Positions 46,319-57,220 of a DNA stretch of 64,000 nt are shown here, piece by piece. A program made the translations under genes and the position numbers. Every line of letters begins with the position of its first letter. Position 1 is the first letter of the stretch. Source of the stretch: Rhizophagus clarus (Eukaryota > Glomeromycota > Glomeromycetes > Glomerales > Glomeraceae); the NCBI GenBank assembly GCA_015698045.1, contig BLAL01000191.1, positions 926,001 through 990,000 on the forward strand, read 5' to 3'. The notes beneath the pieces are model-generated. The model saw only the letters and a program-made list of their open reading frames with translations. It was not told the DNA's origin and searched no databases.

Positions 46319-47480
46319 CTATTTTTTCTCTGTATTACACTCATCAATACCAATGTATTTTTTCAAAGCTTCATTAACTATATTTTCAGCACTTTGAAAA
46401 CTTTCTTCCATATATTTAGCGAAAGAAAATTTTTGTTTGGGTATGGAAATTGATAAAGGACTTTTTATTTTAGTCGTGATCGGTTCAGAATATGGATTTA
46501 TTTCAACTTTAAGGTTTGCTATTGCACTAAAATTTTTTAGGATAAATTAATAAAAGTAAGTCTTAATTTGTTAACGCCAAGAAATTTACCTTGTGGCCAT
46601 TGTAGCACAAACAGAAAATGAGGTTAGATGCTCTGTCTGGTCTTTGTCGTCATTTTTATTTTTATCATCATTATTTTCTTTGTTATCTTTGCCATTTTTA
46701 TCTTCATTTTTATCGTCTCTATTGTATTTACCGATTTTGTCATTTTTATCATTTTTTTCGTTTTTTTCGTTTTTATCGTCTTTGTCATACTTGTCGTCTT
46801 TATCTTTTTTATCATCTTTATCGTCTTTGTCATACTTGTCGTCTTTGTCATCTTTATTGTCTTTAACAATTACAACATCTTTAACTTCAGGACATATATG
46901 AATAGAAATTGAATCACCAGCTCTAATTTGACTTTTCATTAGCATATTGTGTAATTTTTTTCTTTCTGATCTGTTTCGTGGAAAATCCGGTGAGTCCGCT
47001 ACATGCGCTATATGAGTAAAATATGTATTATCTCCCAATAGTGGAACCTAAAAAGAAAGTTTTTTTTATAAAAAAAAAATGAAGAGCATCTCTGGTTAAA
47101 TTTTAATAACTTACTTTCCATCCTATAAGTAAAAACAGTTTATCTCTTAATATCCAAGGATCAGGTACAAGTTCATAACATAATATTCCGGTTGTTCCAC
47201 ATGTAATTTTACTCCTAAACGCTCTGAGATTTGATAAAATTTAGTGCCATAAATACTTCATTTGGTAATTTATGAAGTTTCTTACTTACCCAACACCCCA
47301 TCTACCAGGACCGATGGTTAATGTAGGAGCATTGAAACAATCAGTCTCGGACCAATATTCCATATTTTTTAATTGATAATGCATGTGAGTATTGTTCACC
47401 GAAATCGTTAAACCTCTCGTCATTTGGGCACTAATGGTGTTAACTGTCTGAAGAAGCGATGCTGCTGAATCGATTGACAT
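46319..47480 (-). CDS. Unknown four-exon protein with Lys/Asp-rich tract
   Basis: Exons on the minus strand: 47480-47290, 47223-47115, 47047-46590 and 46526-46319, totalling 966 nt (321 aa). All frames close and donors are strong (GTAAGT twice). Residues 1-150 look like a compact beta-rich domain (RGLTISVNNTHMHYQLKNME, CGTTGILCYELVPDPWILRD, GDNTYFTHIAHV). The pattern of a G-[VI]-x-x-Y-E-[IL] strand followed by a VP-containing strand loosely recalls actinoporin or fungal-lectin-like beta-sandwiches, but that is only a weak visual similarity. Residues about 165-230 are a charged run of KDDKYDK and KNEKNDK repeats. The C-terminal 70 residues (KYMEESFQSAENIVNEALKK) may form a helix. No signal peptide is obvious. 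I do not assign a function. Confidence 0.8.
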
Positions 47481-49573
47481 TTTTTTTTATAAAAAAAAAA
47501 AAATCGGGAAGAGATTGTTTTTTTTTTTTTTTTTTGAACGAACACCATTTATAGTTGTTAATGCAGTAACACAAAGTGTCTAATTTCTAATTTCCTTATT
47601 AGTCGTGAGGGGTAGGTTACACGTTTTACTGATAATTATATGGAAATAAATTTTTCGAACGTTTTAAAGTTTAAACCACCAGAAAAAATTAAACCAATTT
47701 ACAAACAATTTGTTAGACAATAAAAGGGTCATTTTAGCAAAATTTACAGTGCACGATTATTACTTAATCTTTCGTATTTTTTACAGAACAAGTTGCCTAT
47801 AATCATTTGACAGAACTAAATGAAGAGGTGGCCTTATGGGAATATGAACATGATGGAACAGTTGCAATAATCCTATATTAATAAGACATCATCTTAACGG
47901 ACCGAAGTAGAAGATATGTATTATTTTTCGCATAAATCATTCCTCCATATCTCGATATAATATTTCGCCATTGTTTTAAAAGGCCACCTTTCTGTGCATA
48001 GCAATGATACTCTTCCGGTAATTCAAGAACTTGCTGTTACGGCAAACAGAAAAATTAATGAGCACGTACTCTGTGAATGTGTTTTGCCAGTGTAAATTGA
48101 TTGGCTGTCACGTGTATATACTTTTAAAAAAAAATAGAATCTACGCACGTAATCATAAGATTACGCAAAATTGTTTAGTGGAAGAACAATACCATTACAT
48201 TGTAGTTAGGCTCGTTTATTTTTTTTCCGATGTTTAGTCTATTTATAAACAAAGAGGCAGATGACCACTTAACAGTCTAGTGAATCTATAAAATAAAAAT
48301 AAAAGAAAATAATTTCAACTTAATTTACAATAAAACAAATTATTTATCAATTGATATAATATTGATTTAAACAAAATCTATTAAATGCAGTAATTATATA
48401 TAAAATGATTTTTATTATAATAATGCTAGCAATAATTATTATATTATTATTTAAGCAAAATTATAGCATATAGCTAGGATTAAGAATAAATAATTTATAA
48501 CAGATTTTTGTTAAAAAAAATTATATCAGACTTTTTATTTTATATTAGTTATAATAAAACTTAAATTTCAAATATAAAATAAGCCACTAGTATTTATTTA
48601 AGGGTAAATTTAGAACTAATAACCTTCTTGTATAATACTTAAATCTAATTTCTAGAATATGATATATATAAATTTTATATTTTGACAATTGGTATTTTTA
48701 ATTAATTTTAATCAGCTAACATTAATATAACTTTAAAATTTATAAAACTTTATTTAATTATAATCATGATACTACTTTTTCTTTATCATTAAAAAAAAAA
48801 TATTTTTAATTTTTTTAAAAGAAAAAAATTTACAAGTTTATAATCCTACTAAAAAAAAAAAACTGAAGTAAAGAATTATTTCTTAAAAAAAAAAGATATA
48901 TTTTCCTTTTCTATTTATTCAAACTCAAATCTAATTTGTATATTTGTTCTAGTGATTTTACAAAAAGATTTAAAAAAAAAAATTTCCTAAAAAAACAAAT
49001 TTCCTTTCTTTTTGATTTACTTAAATTCAAATAGAATTCTAAACAATATATATTATATAAATCAGATAAAATTTTAAAATTTATTATGATTAATAAACTA
49101 AGTAAACTCTTATTATAATCTTTAAACTTTTTATTTTATTAAGCAATTTGTTTATAATATATATAAAATTCCAAATAATACATATATAGATTGTTAAAAA
49201 TTCTGCTTATTTATTATAAAAGTCTTTAGAATTATATGATAAAATCAAATATTAATTTAAAATAGATTTTAATATATAATAAAATAAAATTATTTATATT
49301 TTTAAATTTATAATATTTGTATAACAACATATTTTAAAATATTTTTTTTTATTTAAAATAATAGTTTTTAATTTTAAAAATTTATATTGAAATATTTAAT
49401 AAAAAATTTTTTTTTTAAAAGATTTTCTAAAAATTTGTATAAGAAAAATTTATATAAAATATTTGATAAAAAATTTTGTTTAAAAAATTTTCTAAAAGTT
49501 TATATAAAAAGAATTTATATAAAATATTTGATAAAATTTTTTTAAAAAATTTTATATAAAAAGAATTTAATTA
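47481..49573. other. Mostly gene-free; possible unassigned exon
   Basis: Upstream flank of the four-exon gene, then AT-rich sequence. From about 49375 a 60-65 bp tandem repeat (AATTTATATAAAATATTTGA words) begins. Apart from the possible exon at 47787-47881, no gene is supported. Confidence 0.5.
47787..47881 (+). other. Possible terminal exon of an unassigned gene
   Basis: After a pyrimidine run and ACAG acceptor, a frame reads QVAYNHLTELNEEVALWEYE and continues to a TAA, with coding-like composition unlike the surroundings. I could not join it in frame to an upstream exon: the nearest ATG frame, at 47640, stops at 47721. It may be a divergent gene or a relic. Confidence 0.25.
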
Positions 49574-50170
49574 GTTTGTATTAGGGATGCTAATGGTTAG
49601 TTCAATTCAGTTTCAGTTTTAAACCTGTAGTTTTCAGCTAAAACTGAACTGATTGTAAAACTAATTGATAAAATTGAACTGTAAAACTAATTGTAAAACT
49701 AAATAAATTATTATTAGAAAGTGCTAATTATGACTTTATTTAATAATAACATTTAAATTTACATAATTTTTCTTACAAAAATAATGCTAACTTTGTGATT
49801 TTTGGCAATACAAAAATCACATGATCATCACATAAAATTAAAATTTTTCCCATAATTTCAAAAAAAATAGTATTATAAATTTAAATATTAAAATTCATGT
49901 TTTTTAGTTATTCTCAATTGAAACAAAGATGTTTTTTCAGAATATATTGTAAAATATTTACAATTAACTGATTGGTTTTTTTATTAGTTTTTTATATATA
50001 AAACTAATGGTTAACTAGTCGGTCTTGGACTAAAATTAAACTAAAACTAAACTGACCAAGAGTAGTTATGACCAGTTATAATTGAATTTTTAGCATCCCT
50101 AGTTTATATAGAATATTTGATAAAAAATTTTTTTAAGTTTTAGATTAATTATCCTAAAATTATTATTATA
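49375..50170. repeat. 60-65 bp tandem repeat split by a MITE
   Basis: Units containing TTTATATAAAATATTTGATA repeat from 49375 to 49575 and resume at 50102, the gap being the 520-bp MITE. Confidence 0.6.
49582..50101. mobile_element. hAT-like MITE, 520 bp
   Basis: TIRs begin TAGGGATGCTAA. Flanks GTTTGTAT (49574-49581) and GTTTATAT (50102-50109) match at 7 of 8 positions. Internal AAAACTGAACTGA-like words are repeated. It has no coding capacity and is inserted within the tandem repeat described separately. Confidence 0.75.
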
Positions 50171-50359
50171 AATAAATTAAAATTCCAATTAACTAATATA
50201 AAGGTTATAAAAGATCAGCACAAAATTATAGGTATTTTGCTATTCTTAAAATTAATTAAGTTTGCTAAAAATTAAATGTTATATATAAATTATATATTAA
50301 TTTGCTAAAATTTAACTTATAACTTTTATTATTAATTAATAATTATTTATATTCATTAA

Positions 50360-50900
50360 TAGGGCTCCGATCGGTTTCGGTAATTACCGAACCGTATTGA
50401 CCGGTTTCAGTATCAGAGCAGTTTCAGTTTTATGATTTATCGAACCGAAACTTTTGGTTTTGGTATCAGTTTTGCGATTTACCAAACCGATTTACCAATA
50501 ATAAAAACATTTTTTTTATAAGAAAAACGTCTTTTTATTAAATAATGTAATTAAAAAAAAACGTTGCGAAATGTTTTTTATATAAATGTTTGATATAAAA
50601 AATAACGTTTCGCAACATTATTTTCCTTTTTATTTAAAAACATTGCGAAATGTTTTTATAAAACGATTTAATATAAAAAAACGTCTCACAACGTTTTTTT
50701 TTGTCACTTTAATAAAAAAATGGTGCGAAACGTTTTTTTATGGATGATTTGATAAGAAAAAATCGTTTCGCAACTTTTTTTTGCTAAATGTTGCGAAACA
50801 TTTTTTTACTAAAAACGTTTGGTAAATCAGTTCAGTTTTCGGTAATTACCGATCAGTTTTAGTAATCATTAATACCGATACTGAACCGATCAGAGTCCTA
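50360..50900. mobile_element. hAT-like MITE family M541, 541 bp
   Basis: TIRs TAGGGCTCCGATCGGTTT... and its near-complement, with a perfect 8-bp duplication TTCATTAA at 50352-50359 and 50901-50908. The interior holds alternating forward and inverted copies of AACGTTTCGCAACATT-like words. The family also has a 990-bp member at 62552-63541. Confidence 0.85.
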
Positions 50901-50908
50901 TTCATTAA

Positions 50909-52152
50909 AGTTTGTTTATCATATGAATTTTTTTTTTAAGTTATAAATTTTGCATAAAATAAAAAAAAATTATATATGTATAATAAAATTTATAATGAAT
51001 CTAATTATATATAGCAATAAGAAATGATTTTATATACAGTGAACATCAAAATAAACATATCAAAATTTTTTAAAATTGTTAATTGTTTTTATTAAATCAA
51101 TTTAAATTCAATTAAAATAAAATTTTAAATATAAATAATATATGATATAAACTATTAAAAAACAAAAATTCAATATAAATTCATTAATTAATTTTTTAAT
51201 TATTTAATATATATATATTATAGCTAAAACTTCTCAAAGATATGTTTAAAATTAAAACTTTAAAATTTTAATTTAAAACCTTAGCTAAAATCTAAAATTT
51301 TATCTAAAATTTAAAATCTAATATTTATAGTAATAATTATTATAATTTTGGCTAATATTAAAAAAATTTTTTTTTATGTAATTAAAAATTTGTCTTTTTA
51401 AAATTGTATAATGTTATTCAAATTATATTTTAGCTAGAATTATAAAATTTAACTAAATTTAACCAAATTAGATAAAGTTTAAACTAATCTAAAACTCTAA
51501 TACTTCAATTTAAAATTGTCTGAAAGTTCAAACCTAAAACTTATCTGAAACTAAAAGAATTTCAGTTATAAATATAATTTAATATTAAACTAAAAAAACT
51601 TGATATTTTTATTTTACCATCTTTTAAAATTTTTAAAAAATCAAAATTTTTATCTAATTATATTATACTTTTATAATAAAAAAATATAAAATTAATTATT
51701 ATTACCATTTTCAATTACTGTGATCAGATAAATAAAAATTAATTTTATAAAAATAAAAATAAATCATATTTATATTATAAATATTATAAATATCACTTGA
51801 TCTATACAATACCAAGCCACTATTGTATAACATTATTAATGGTTTTTTATTATTTGTTTTTTAATTTTTATTATAACTTACAAAGGATTCTGAACTATAT
51901 ATAAATAGATTAGAGGTTGAATTTACTTATTGATCATATAAAATTTTTAAAAATTTGCTTATTTTAAGAGTATTTTTAAAAATTTCATATCTTACATACC
52001 TCTGTATTTAAAAAATCTACTAATTAGATTTTAATAAAATTTATATCATTAGATTCATCTCAATAAGATAAAAAATTTTTTTATTTTGATAAAATTAATA
52101 TTAATCAAGATATCCTAAATTGAAAATTTTACTATATATTATATCTAATCTA
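50909..52152. other. AT-rich spacer and left half of a dispersed repeat
   Basis: No gene. From about 51880 it is homologous to 43171-43450, interrupted at 52153 by element C. Confidence 0.5.
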
Positions 52153-52202
52153 AGGTTGTTTGTCAAAACTAGGGAGTTTTGGCATGCTGAAACTATCAAA
52201 AC

Positions 52203-52386
52203 TATAGATGCCACCCAAATTATTTTAAGTAAATTCCAAATTAATTTGTACATTTTGACAGCCATAATTCCCAAATCCCAAATGTACAAATTGCAAAATT
52301 TATATATATAATTTGTAAATTAATTTGGATTTGTACATTTGGGCTGCCATAATCCCAAATTATTTTGGATTTGGGTGGTATCTATA
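52203..52386. mobile_element. hAT-like MITE family M184, copy 2
   Basis: 184 bp, the same length as the copy at 16379-16562 and in inverted orientation to it. Flanks ATCAAAAC and GTCAAAAC match at 7 of 8 positions. Nested near the left end of element C. Confidence 0.85.
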
Positions 52387-52929
52387 GTCAAAACTGCTAA
52401 AACTAGGTTTTGACAAGCATCTAAAAATGCTAAAATGTTGTAACTGCTGAAACTGCTGAAACTATTTCAGCATTTCAGTATAATATATCATATGATAGAC
52501 TTATAGTTTCAGCATTCTGTTATTATAATCAGATTTTGGTATCAGTTATAAACTTGTATAACCTTTATTTTTTTTTAAAAAAATAAAATGAAAAAAATAA
52601 TAAAATATTATGTATAAATTTTTTTTTTTATTTTTTTTATTTCAGATCTGATAATAGCAGAGGTAGTGCTTTGATAAAAAATGGATCATTCAGATTTACA
52701 TAGATAACCAGATAGATAATCTGATTAGATCATTTTTTTTTAATCCCTTCAGGTGCTTTAATTTTAGAGCATTATTAGGAGTTCAATCTTCTGTCACGTA
52801 AGTAACTAGTGACAGCAGATTTAGACCAGTAAGAAATTCACCACTACTTGTACTCATATCTAACAAGCCTTTGCCATTTGGTAACAAAGTTCTTACAGTC
52901 GCTTCATAGTTCTATGGTAATACGTTAAG

Positions 52930-54050
52930 TCTTCCTGAGTCTGGATTTTAGTTTGAGCTTTAAAGATAAGTTGAGATGTGAAATTTTTTGTGTTTTTTTT
53001 TTATCTTTAAAACATTATTAACTACCCTTTTCTTTTTTTCTTTAGGAAACACCTTCTTGGATCTTTAAAAAATAAAAGGTAAGGGAGATTTCTTTTTTTT
53101 GGTTTTTGGAACATCATTAATGTTCCTTTTCTTTTTTCTTTAGAAGCACCTTTTTGAATCTGGATTTTAGTCTGGAATATTATTCCTGTGTTTTCTGCTA
53201 GCAAAGGTTCAGATAATAATTTGCCTTAACCTACATATGAAGGTAAGCTAAGAAATAGGAGTTTCGTAGTTTTTTTTTATTTTTAGAACAATATTAATGC
53301 TCTTTTTGCTTCTTTTTTTTTAGGTGATACCTTTTCAGACTTTTAAAATATGAAAAGTAAGGAAGATTTTCATTTTTTTTTTGGTTTTGAAACTTCATTA
53401 ACATTTTTTTTTTAGAGAAAGATTTCTTGGATCTGAATTTTGACCTAAAATATGAAGGTATTCAAGGTAAGCTGGGAGGTAAGGAGTTTTTTTTTTTCTT
53501 AAGAGAAACATTTCTAACATTTCTTCTTTTCTTTTCTGTAGGATTATTAAACGAAATTACAAATCAGACTTTGAGATTAAGGTAAAAAGAAACTGATGAA
53601 CTTTTTTTAGTTGAAAACATATGGGGTCTTTGCAATAGAAAGGTACGAAACTCAAAAAAATTTTTAAATTTACTTTATATGCTAATTATATTTTTTATGC
53701 TAAAATAAGTGTAAATTTAATATTAATTAAATTTTTATTTTTTTTTGAGTTTCGTACCTTTCTATTGCAAAGACCTCGTATAATCTAATGCTCCTTTCAA
53801 CTTTTTTTCCTTAGGAATTCCTCCTAATTTCAAACTTTCAGATATCTCATATGGAATTATAAGCATAACAGGAAGGGAGAATTTTTAATTGGAAACATTA
53901 TTAACATTTTTTTTAGTTTTTTACTTTAGTTACAGCTTCTGGATTTGAACTTTCTGAAACTCTGGAATAGTAGGTTAAAGAGATGTATAAAAATTGGGAA
54001 TTTGTTTCTTTTAATTTAAAAACATTTCTTTTTATTTTATTTTGTTAGGG
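52930..54050 (+). repeat. Mini-exon/intron tandem array C
   Basis: About seven irregular units. Donors include AAAAG|GTAAGGGAG (about 53080), GAAG|GTAAGCTAAG (about 53240), CAAG|GTAAGCTGG (about 53466) and TAAG|GTAAAAAG (about 53580). Acceptors such as TTTCTTTAG and TTTTCTGTAG follow branch-like TTTCTAACATT or ATTAAT words. Exon-like segments contain TTGGATCTGAATTTTGACCT and TCTGGATTTTAGTCTGG, giving D-F-[SD]-L-type peptides related to arrays A and B. MITE M151 is inserted between two units. Confidence 0.5.
53625..53775. mobile_element. MITE family M151, copy 2
   Basis: 151 bp with long perfect TIRs starting GGTCTTTGCAATAGAAAGGT. Near-identical in length and sequence to the copy at 17975-18125. 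Confidence 0.8.
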
Positions 54051-54431
54051 ATTATACTTACATTTAGACTATAGTCATAAATAAATCTGATTTTAGTTTC
54101 TAATTTTTAACTTTTTATCATTATATTACTTGTAATAAATACAATAAATAAAATATTTTTTGTACTAAATGTTAATATATTTTAAATTTTAGTTTAAAAA
54201 AATAAATTTTATAAACATTATAAATTGGATACTGCTAATATGCTGAAAATATGCCAAAACTATAATAAAGTAATAGTATCAGTTATGCCAAAACTATGCC
54301 AAAATGCTGAAATGCTGAAACAGTTTTGGCAGTTTTGGTAGTTTTGGCATTTCAATGTTTTGGCAGTTTTGATACTATATAGGGAATTTTGATTTTTGGC
54401 ATTGGGCTAGATGAGTTTTGACAGGCAACCT

Positions 54432-56600
54432 TAATCTGATTTAAATGAGAAATGTTTGAGATCCTACTTATAAATTGATTCCTAAGACTTGATTTCTAAA
54501 AACTGATTTTTAAAACTGATTCCTAAAGATTTCTAAGGTTCATACTAACTTTCATTAAGTAAAAGGTAATAATTTTTTATTTTATACTAGCTTGTAGCCT
54601 GCTGCTTTGCATCAGGTTGGTATTTATTAATAAATAATATACAAATCCTAACCCTAACTCTAACCCTAATCCTAATCCTAATTCCTAATCCTAACCCTTT
54701 TCCTTTTCCTTTTTATTTTTGTTTTTTTATATTTAATTGTAATAATAGCTGTAATGCTGGCTGGAATTAAATAATCATTATAGTAATTTTCTTTTTTAGA
54801 ATACATGTAAAATTAACCTGATCAGATTTTTGCAAGAAAAAATTTTTTTCTTTTTTAAAAATTTATATAATATAAAATTTTCTTTTTAGAACAAGAAACT
54901 TCTAATTTTATAGGAAGCAAAATTTCCTTTTTTGGATTTTATGTAATGTTATGTGATAATATGACTAATAAAAATAAGGTTATATAATTTAAATTTATTT
55001 ATACAGGTATTTTAAACATTACAAATATTTTTAATTATATAGATTATTATTTTTAACTATTTTTTGTTTTAACTATTTTTTTATTCATTAACTAATTTTT
55101 TTTCTAGATCTTTTATTCTTAGATAAAGGATTTTGAGAAAGTTAATTAGTGTTTCTTAAAGATATTTATATTAATATTTAAATACTATTTAAATAGAAGT
55201 ATTCTTAAAATTCTAAAGACTCTAAAAAAAGTTAGAAATACAGTAGTTAATAAATAAAGAAATGTTTAAAAAATTTTTTATCTAATGTATATTTTAAATT
55301 AAAGTAGCAAAAAATAAATAAAAGAAGAGCAAGTGTTATTTCTTTTTAAAAGATAGTTTCAAAATCAATTTTATTGCATTTTTTATAATAGTATTTTGTC
55401 ACAGATCAAATAAGGTCAAATCAGTTACCTGATTTTTCAATTTGATACCAATCGGTCATCAATCAGGTATAAATTCTAAATCAGTTATCAACTGGTTATA
55501 TGACTAATTGATGACTGATTAGTATACAGTTGAAATTTACCAGTTACCAATAGTTTACAAATTGATCATATCAGATTGATGACTGATTGGTTGCCAATTG
55601 GTTTATTGTATATTAATAAATTTTTAAATTTTTTTAATAATAATGTTTTATTTATAAAACATTATAAAACTCTTTAAACTCTGATTAAAAATTTTTTTTG
55701 ATAAATTTTTTACATCGGAAAAGTTATATCAGTTCAGATTTGCAGTGATCTGCGATTTTAGCAGATTGCCGCATTTTTTTAATGCAATTTTGTTAAGAAT
55801 CTGTGCAATACTGCAGAAATTATTTTTTTATTTTTTTCAAAGATTTTTTTATGAAAATTTGCGATAATCTCCAAAATTGCAGATTTTGATTTTCACTATA
55901 TGTAAAATGAAAATCATTACCATTTTTTAACAAGCAATTTCTTACTAACTAGAGGTCCGTTGTAAATGCAGTTTTTTTCACATATTCCCCTTAACTAGGC
56001 GAATCTAAAATTTAGTATTATTTTATTATAAAAATCTTTGATCTAATTTTATTCAAAAAAAACCTTATACTAAAAAATTGTAAATTTTATATGTTTTATA
56101 ATAATTTTTAACTATATTTATTAAATAAATAAATTAATTTATTATTAAAAAGTATTGATTTTTTTTAATTTTAATCAATAATTTAAGCTATTTAATAATT
56201 AATTTTACATTTTTTTATTATAAAATCATAATACAATTTTGTAAAAATTTTGATTTTTTAAAAATTTTAAAAAGTAGCAAAACAAAAGTACCAAGTTTTT
56301 TTGGTTTAATGTTAAATAATTAAAAAACTAATTAATGAATTTATATTGAATTTTCTGTTTTTTAATAGTTTATATCATATATTATTTATATTTTAAAGTT
56401 TATTTTAATTGGATTTAAACTGATTTAATAAGAACAATTAACAACTTTAAAAAATTTTGGTGCGTTTGTTTTGATGCTCACTGTATAATAAATAATATAT
56501 ATATATAAAAACTTTCATTATAAAAAAAAATTTTAAAAATAAATTTCTAAATTTTTAAGTAAAAAATAAATAACATTTTTGTAATTTATTAAATATCCAG
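54432..56600. other. Gene-free AT-rich sequence
   Basis: Contains the right part of the interrupted dispersed repeat, telomere-like repeats at 54645-54705, and at 55395-55615 repeated GACTGATTGGT and ATCAGTTA-like words in both orientations. No gene. Confidence 0.5.
54645..54705 (-). repeat. Interstitial telomere-like repeats
   Basis: About nine degenerate CCCTAA/TCCTAA units (CCTAACCCTAACTCTAACCC and so on), the C-rich strand of TTAGGG. An imperfect hairpin (GCCTGCTGC...GCATCAGG) lies 40 bp before it. Confidence 0.7.
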
Positions 56601-56603
56601 TAA

Positions 56604-56958
56604 CACAGGTCGAAATTAGTTAAATAGGGTATCAATAGGTTATCAATCGGCTATCAATAGGCTACCCTATTGGTAGCCTATTGAACTTGCGCCATAATTC
56701 GTCACCAATCAGGCAGGCTGATTGATAACCTATTGATAACCTATTGATATCCTATTGATACCCTATTTAATAAAAATACCAATAGGATACTAATAGGTTA
56801 TCAATAAGTTATCAATCGGCTATCAATCAGCCTGCCCGATTGGTGACGGATTATGGTGCAAGTTCAATAGGCTACCAATAGGGTAGCTTATTGATAGCCG
56901 ATTGATAACCTATTATTGATACTCTATTGATACCCTATTTAACTAATTTCGACCTGTG
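56604..56958. mobile_element. Palindromic Tourist-like MITE, 355 bp
   Basis: The two arms of about 170 bp are near-perfect inverted copies (CACAGGTCGAAATTAGTTAA at each end, then TAGGGTATCAATAGGTTATC). TAA flanks both sides (56601-56603 and 56959-56961), the 3-bp duplication typical of PIF/Harbinger-derived Tourist MITEs. The arms contain many ATTGATA/ATAGGTT words. Confidence 0.75.
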
Positions 56959-57220
56959 TAATCAGATTTTAATAAAATTTATACCATTAGATTCGTCTCA
57001 TTAAAATGGTTCTAATAATAATAAAATCATCTTTCTAGAATTAATGTTGACTGAAATAAGGTTTACTAATAAATTTTATTAATTAATTAAAAAATTATTA
57101 AAAAATTTCCTATGTTAAAATGATGTGAAATTAGCTATTGAATATAAAAATAACATTGGAAAATTACAAATTTTTTAAAATTTTGTAAACTTATAATTTT
57201 CTCCTTCCTTAGCCCACTAC

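Larger units (their letters stand above)
52153..54431 (+). mobile_element. TIR element C carrying a mini-exon array
   Basis: Ends AGGTTG.(T/C)TGTCAAAACT, 2,279 bp. The flanks TAATCTAA and TAATCTGA approximate an 8-bp duplication, and the element sits inside the dispersed repeat otherwise seen at 43171-43470. Subterminal regions are rich in TGCCAAAACT and TGCTGAAAC words in both orientations. Two MITEs (52203-52386 and 53625-53775) are nested in it. No transposase frame is present. Confidence 0.65.

Noticed and set aside
46593-46912. Plus-strand frames opposite the Lys/Asp-rich exon
   Set aside because: They are the antisense of the KDDKYDK repeat; the minus-strand gene with closing splice frames explains the region.
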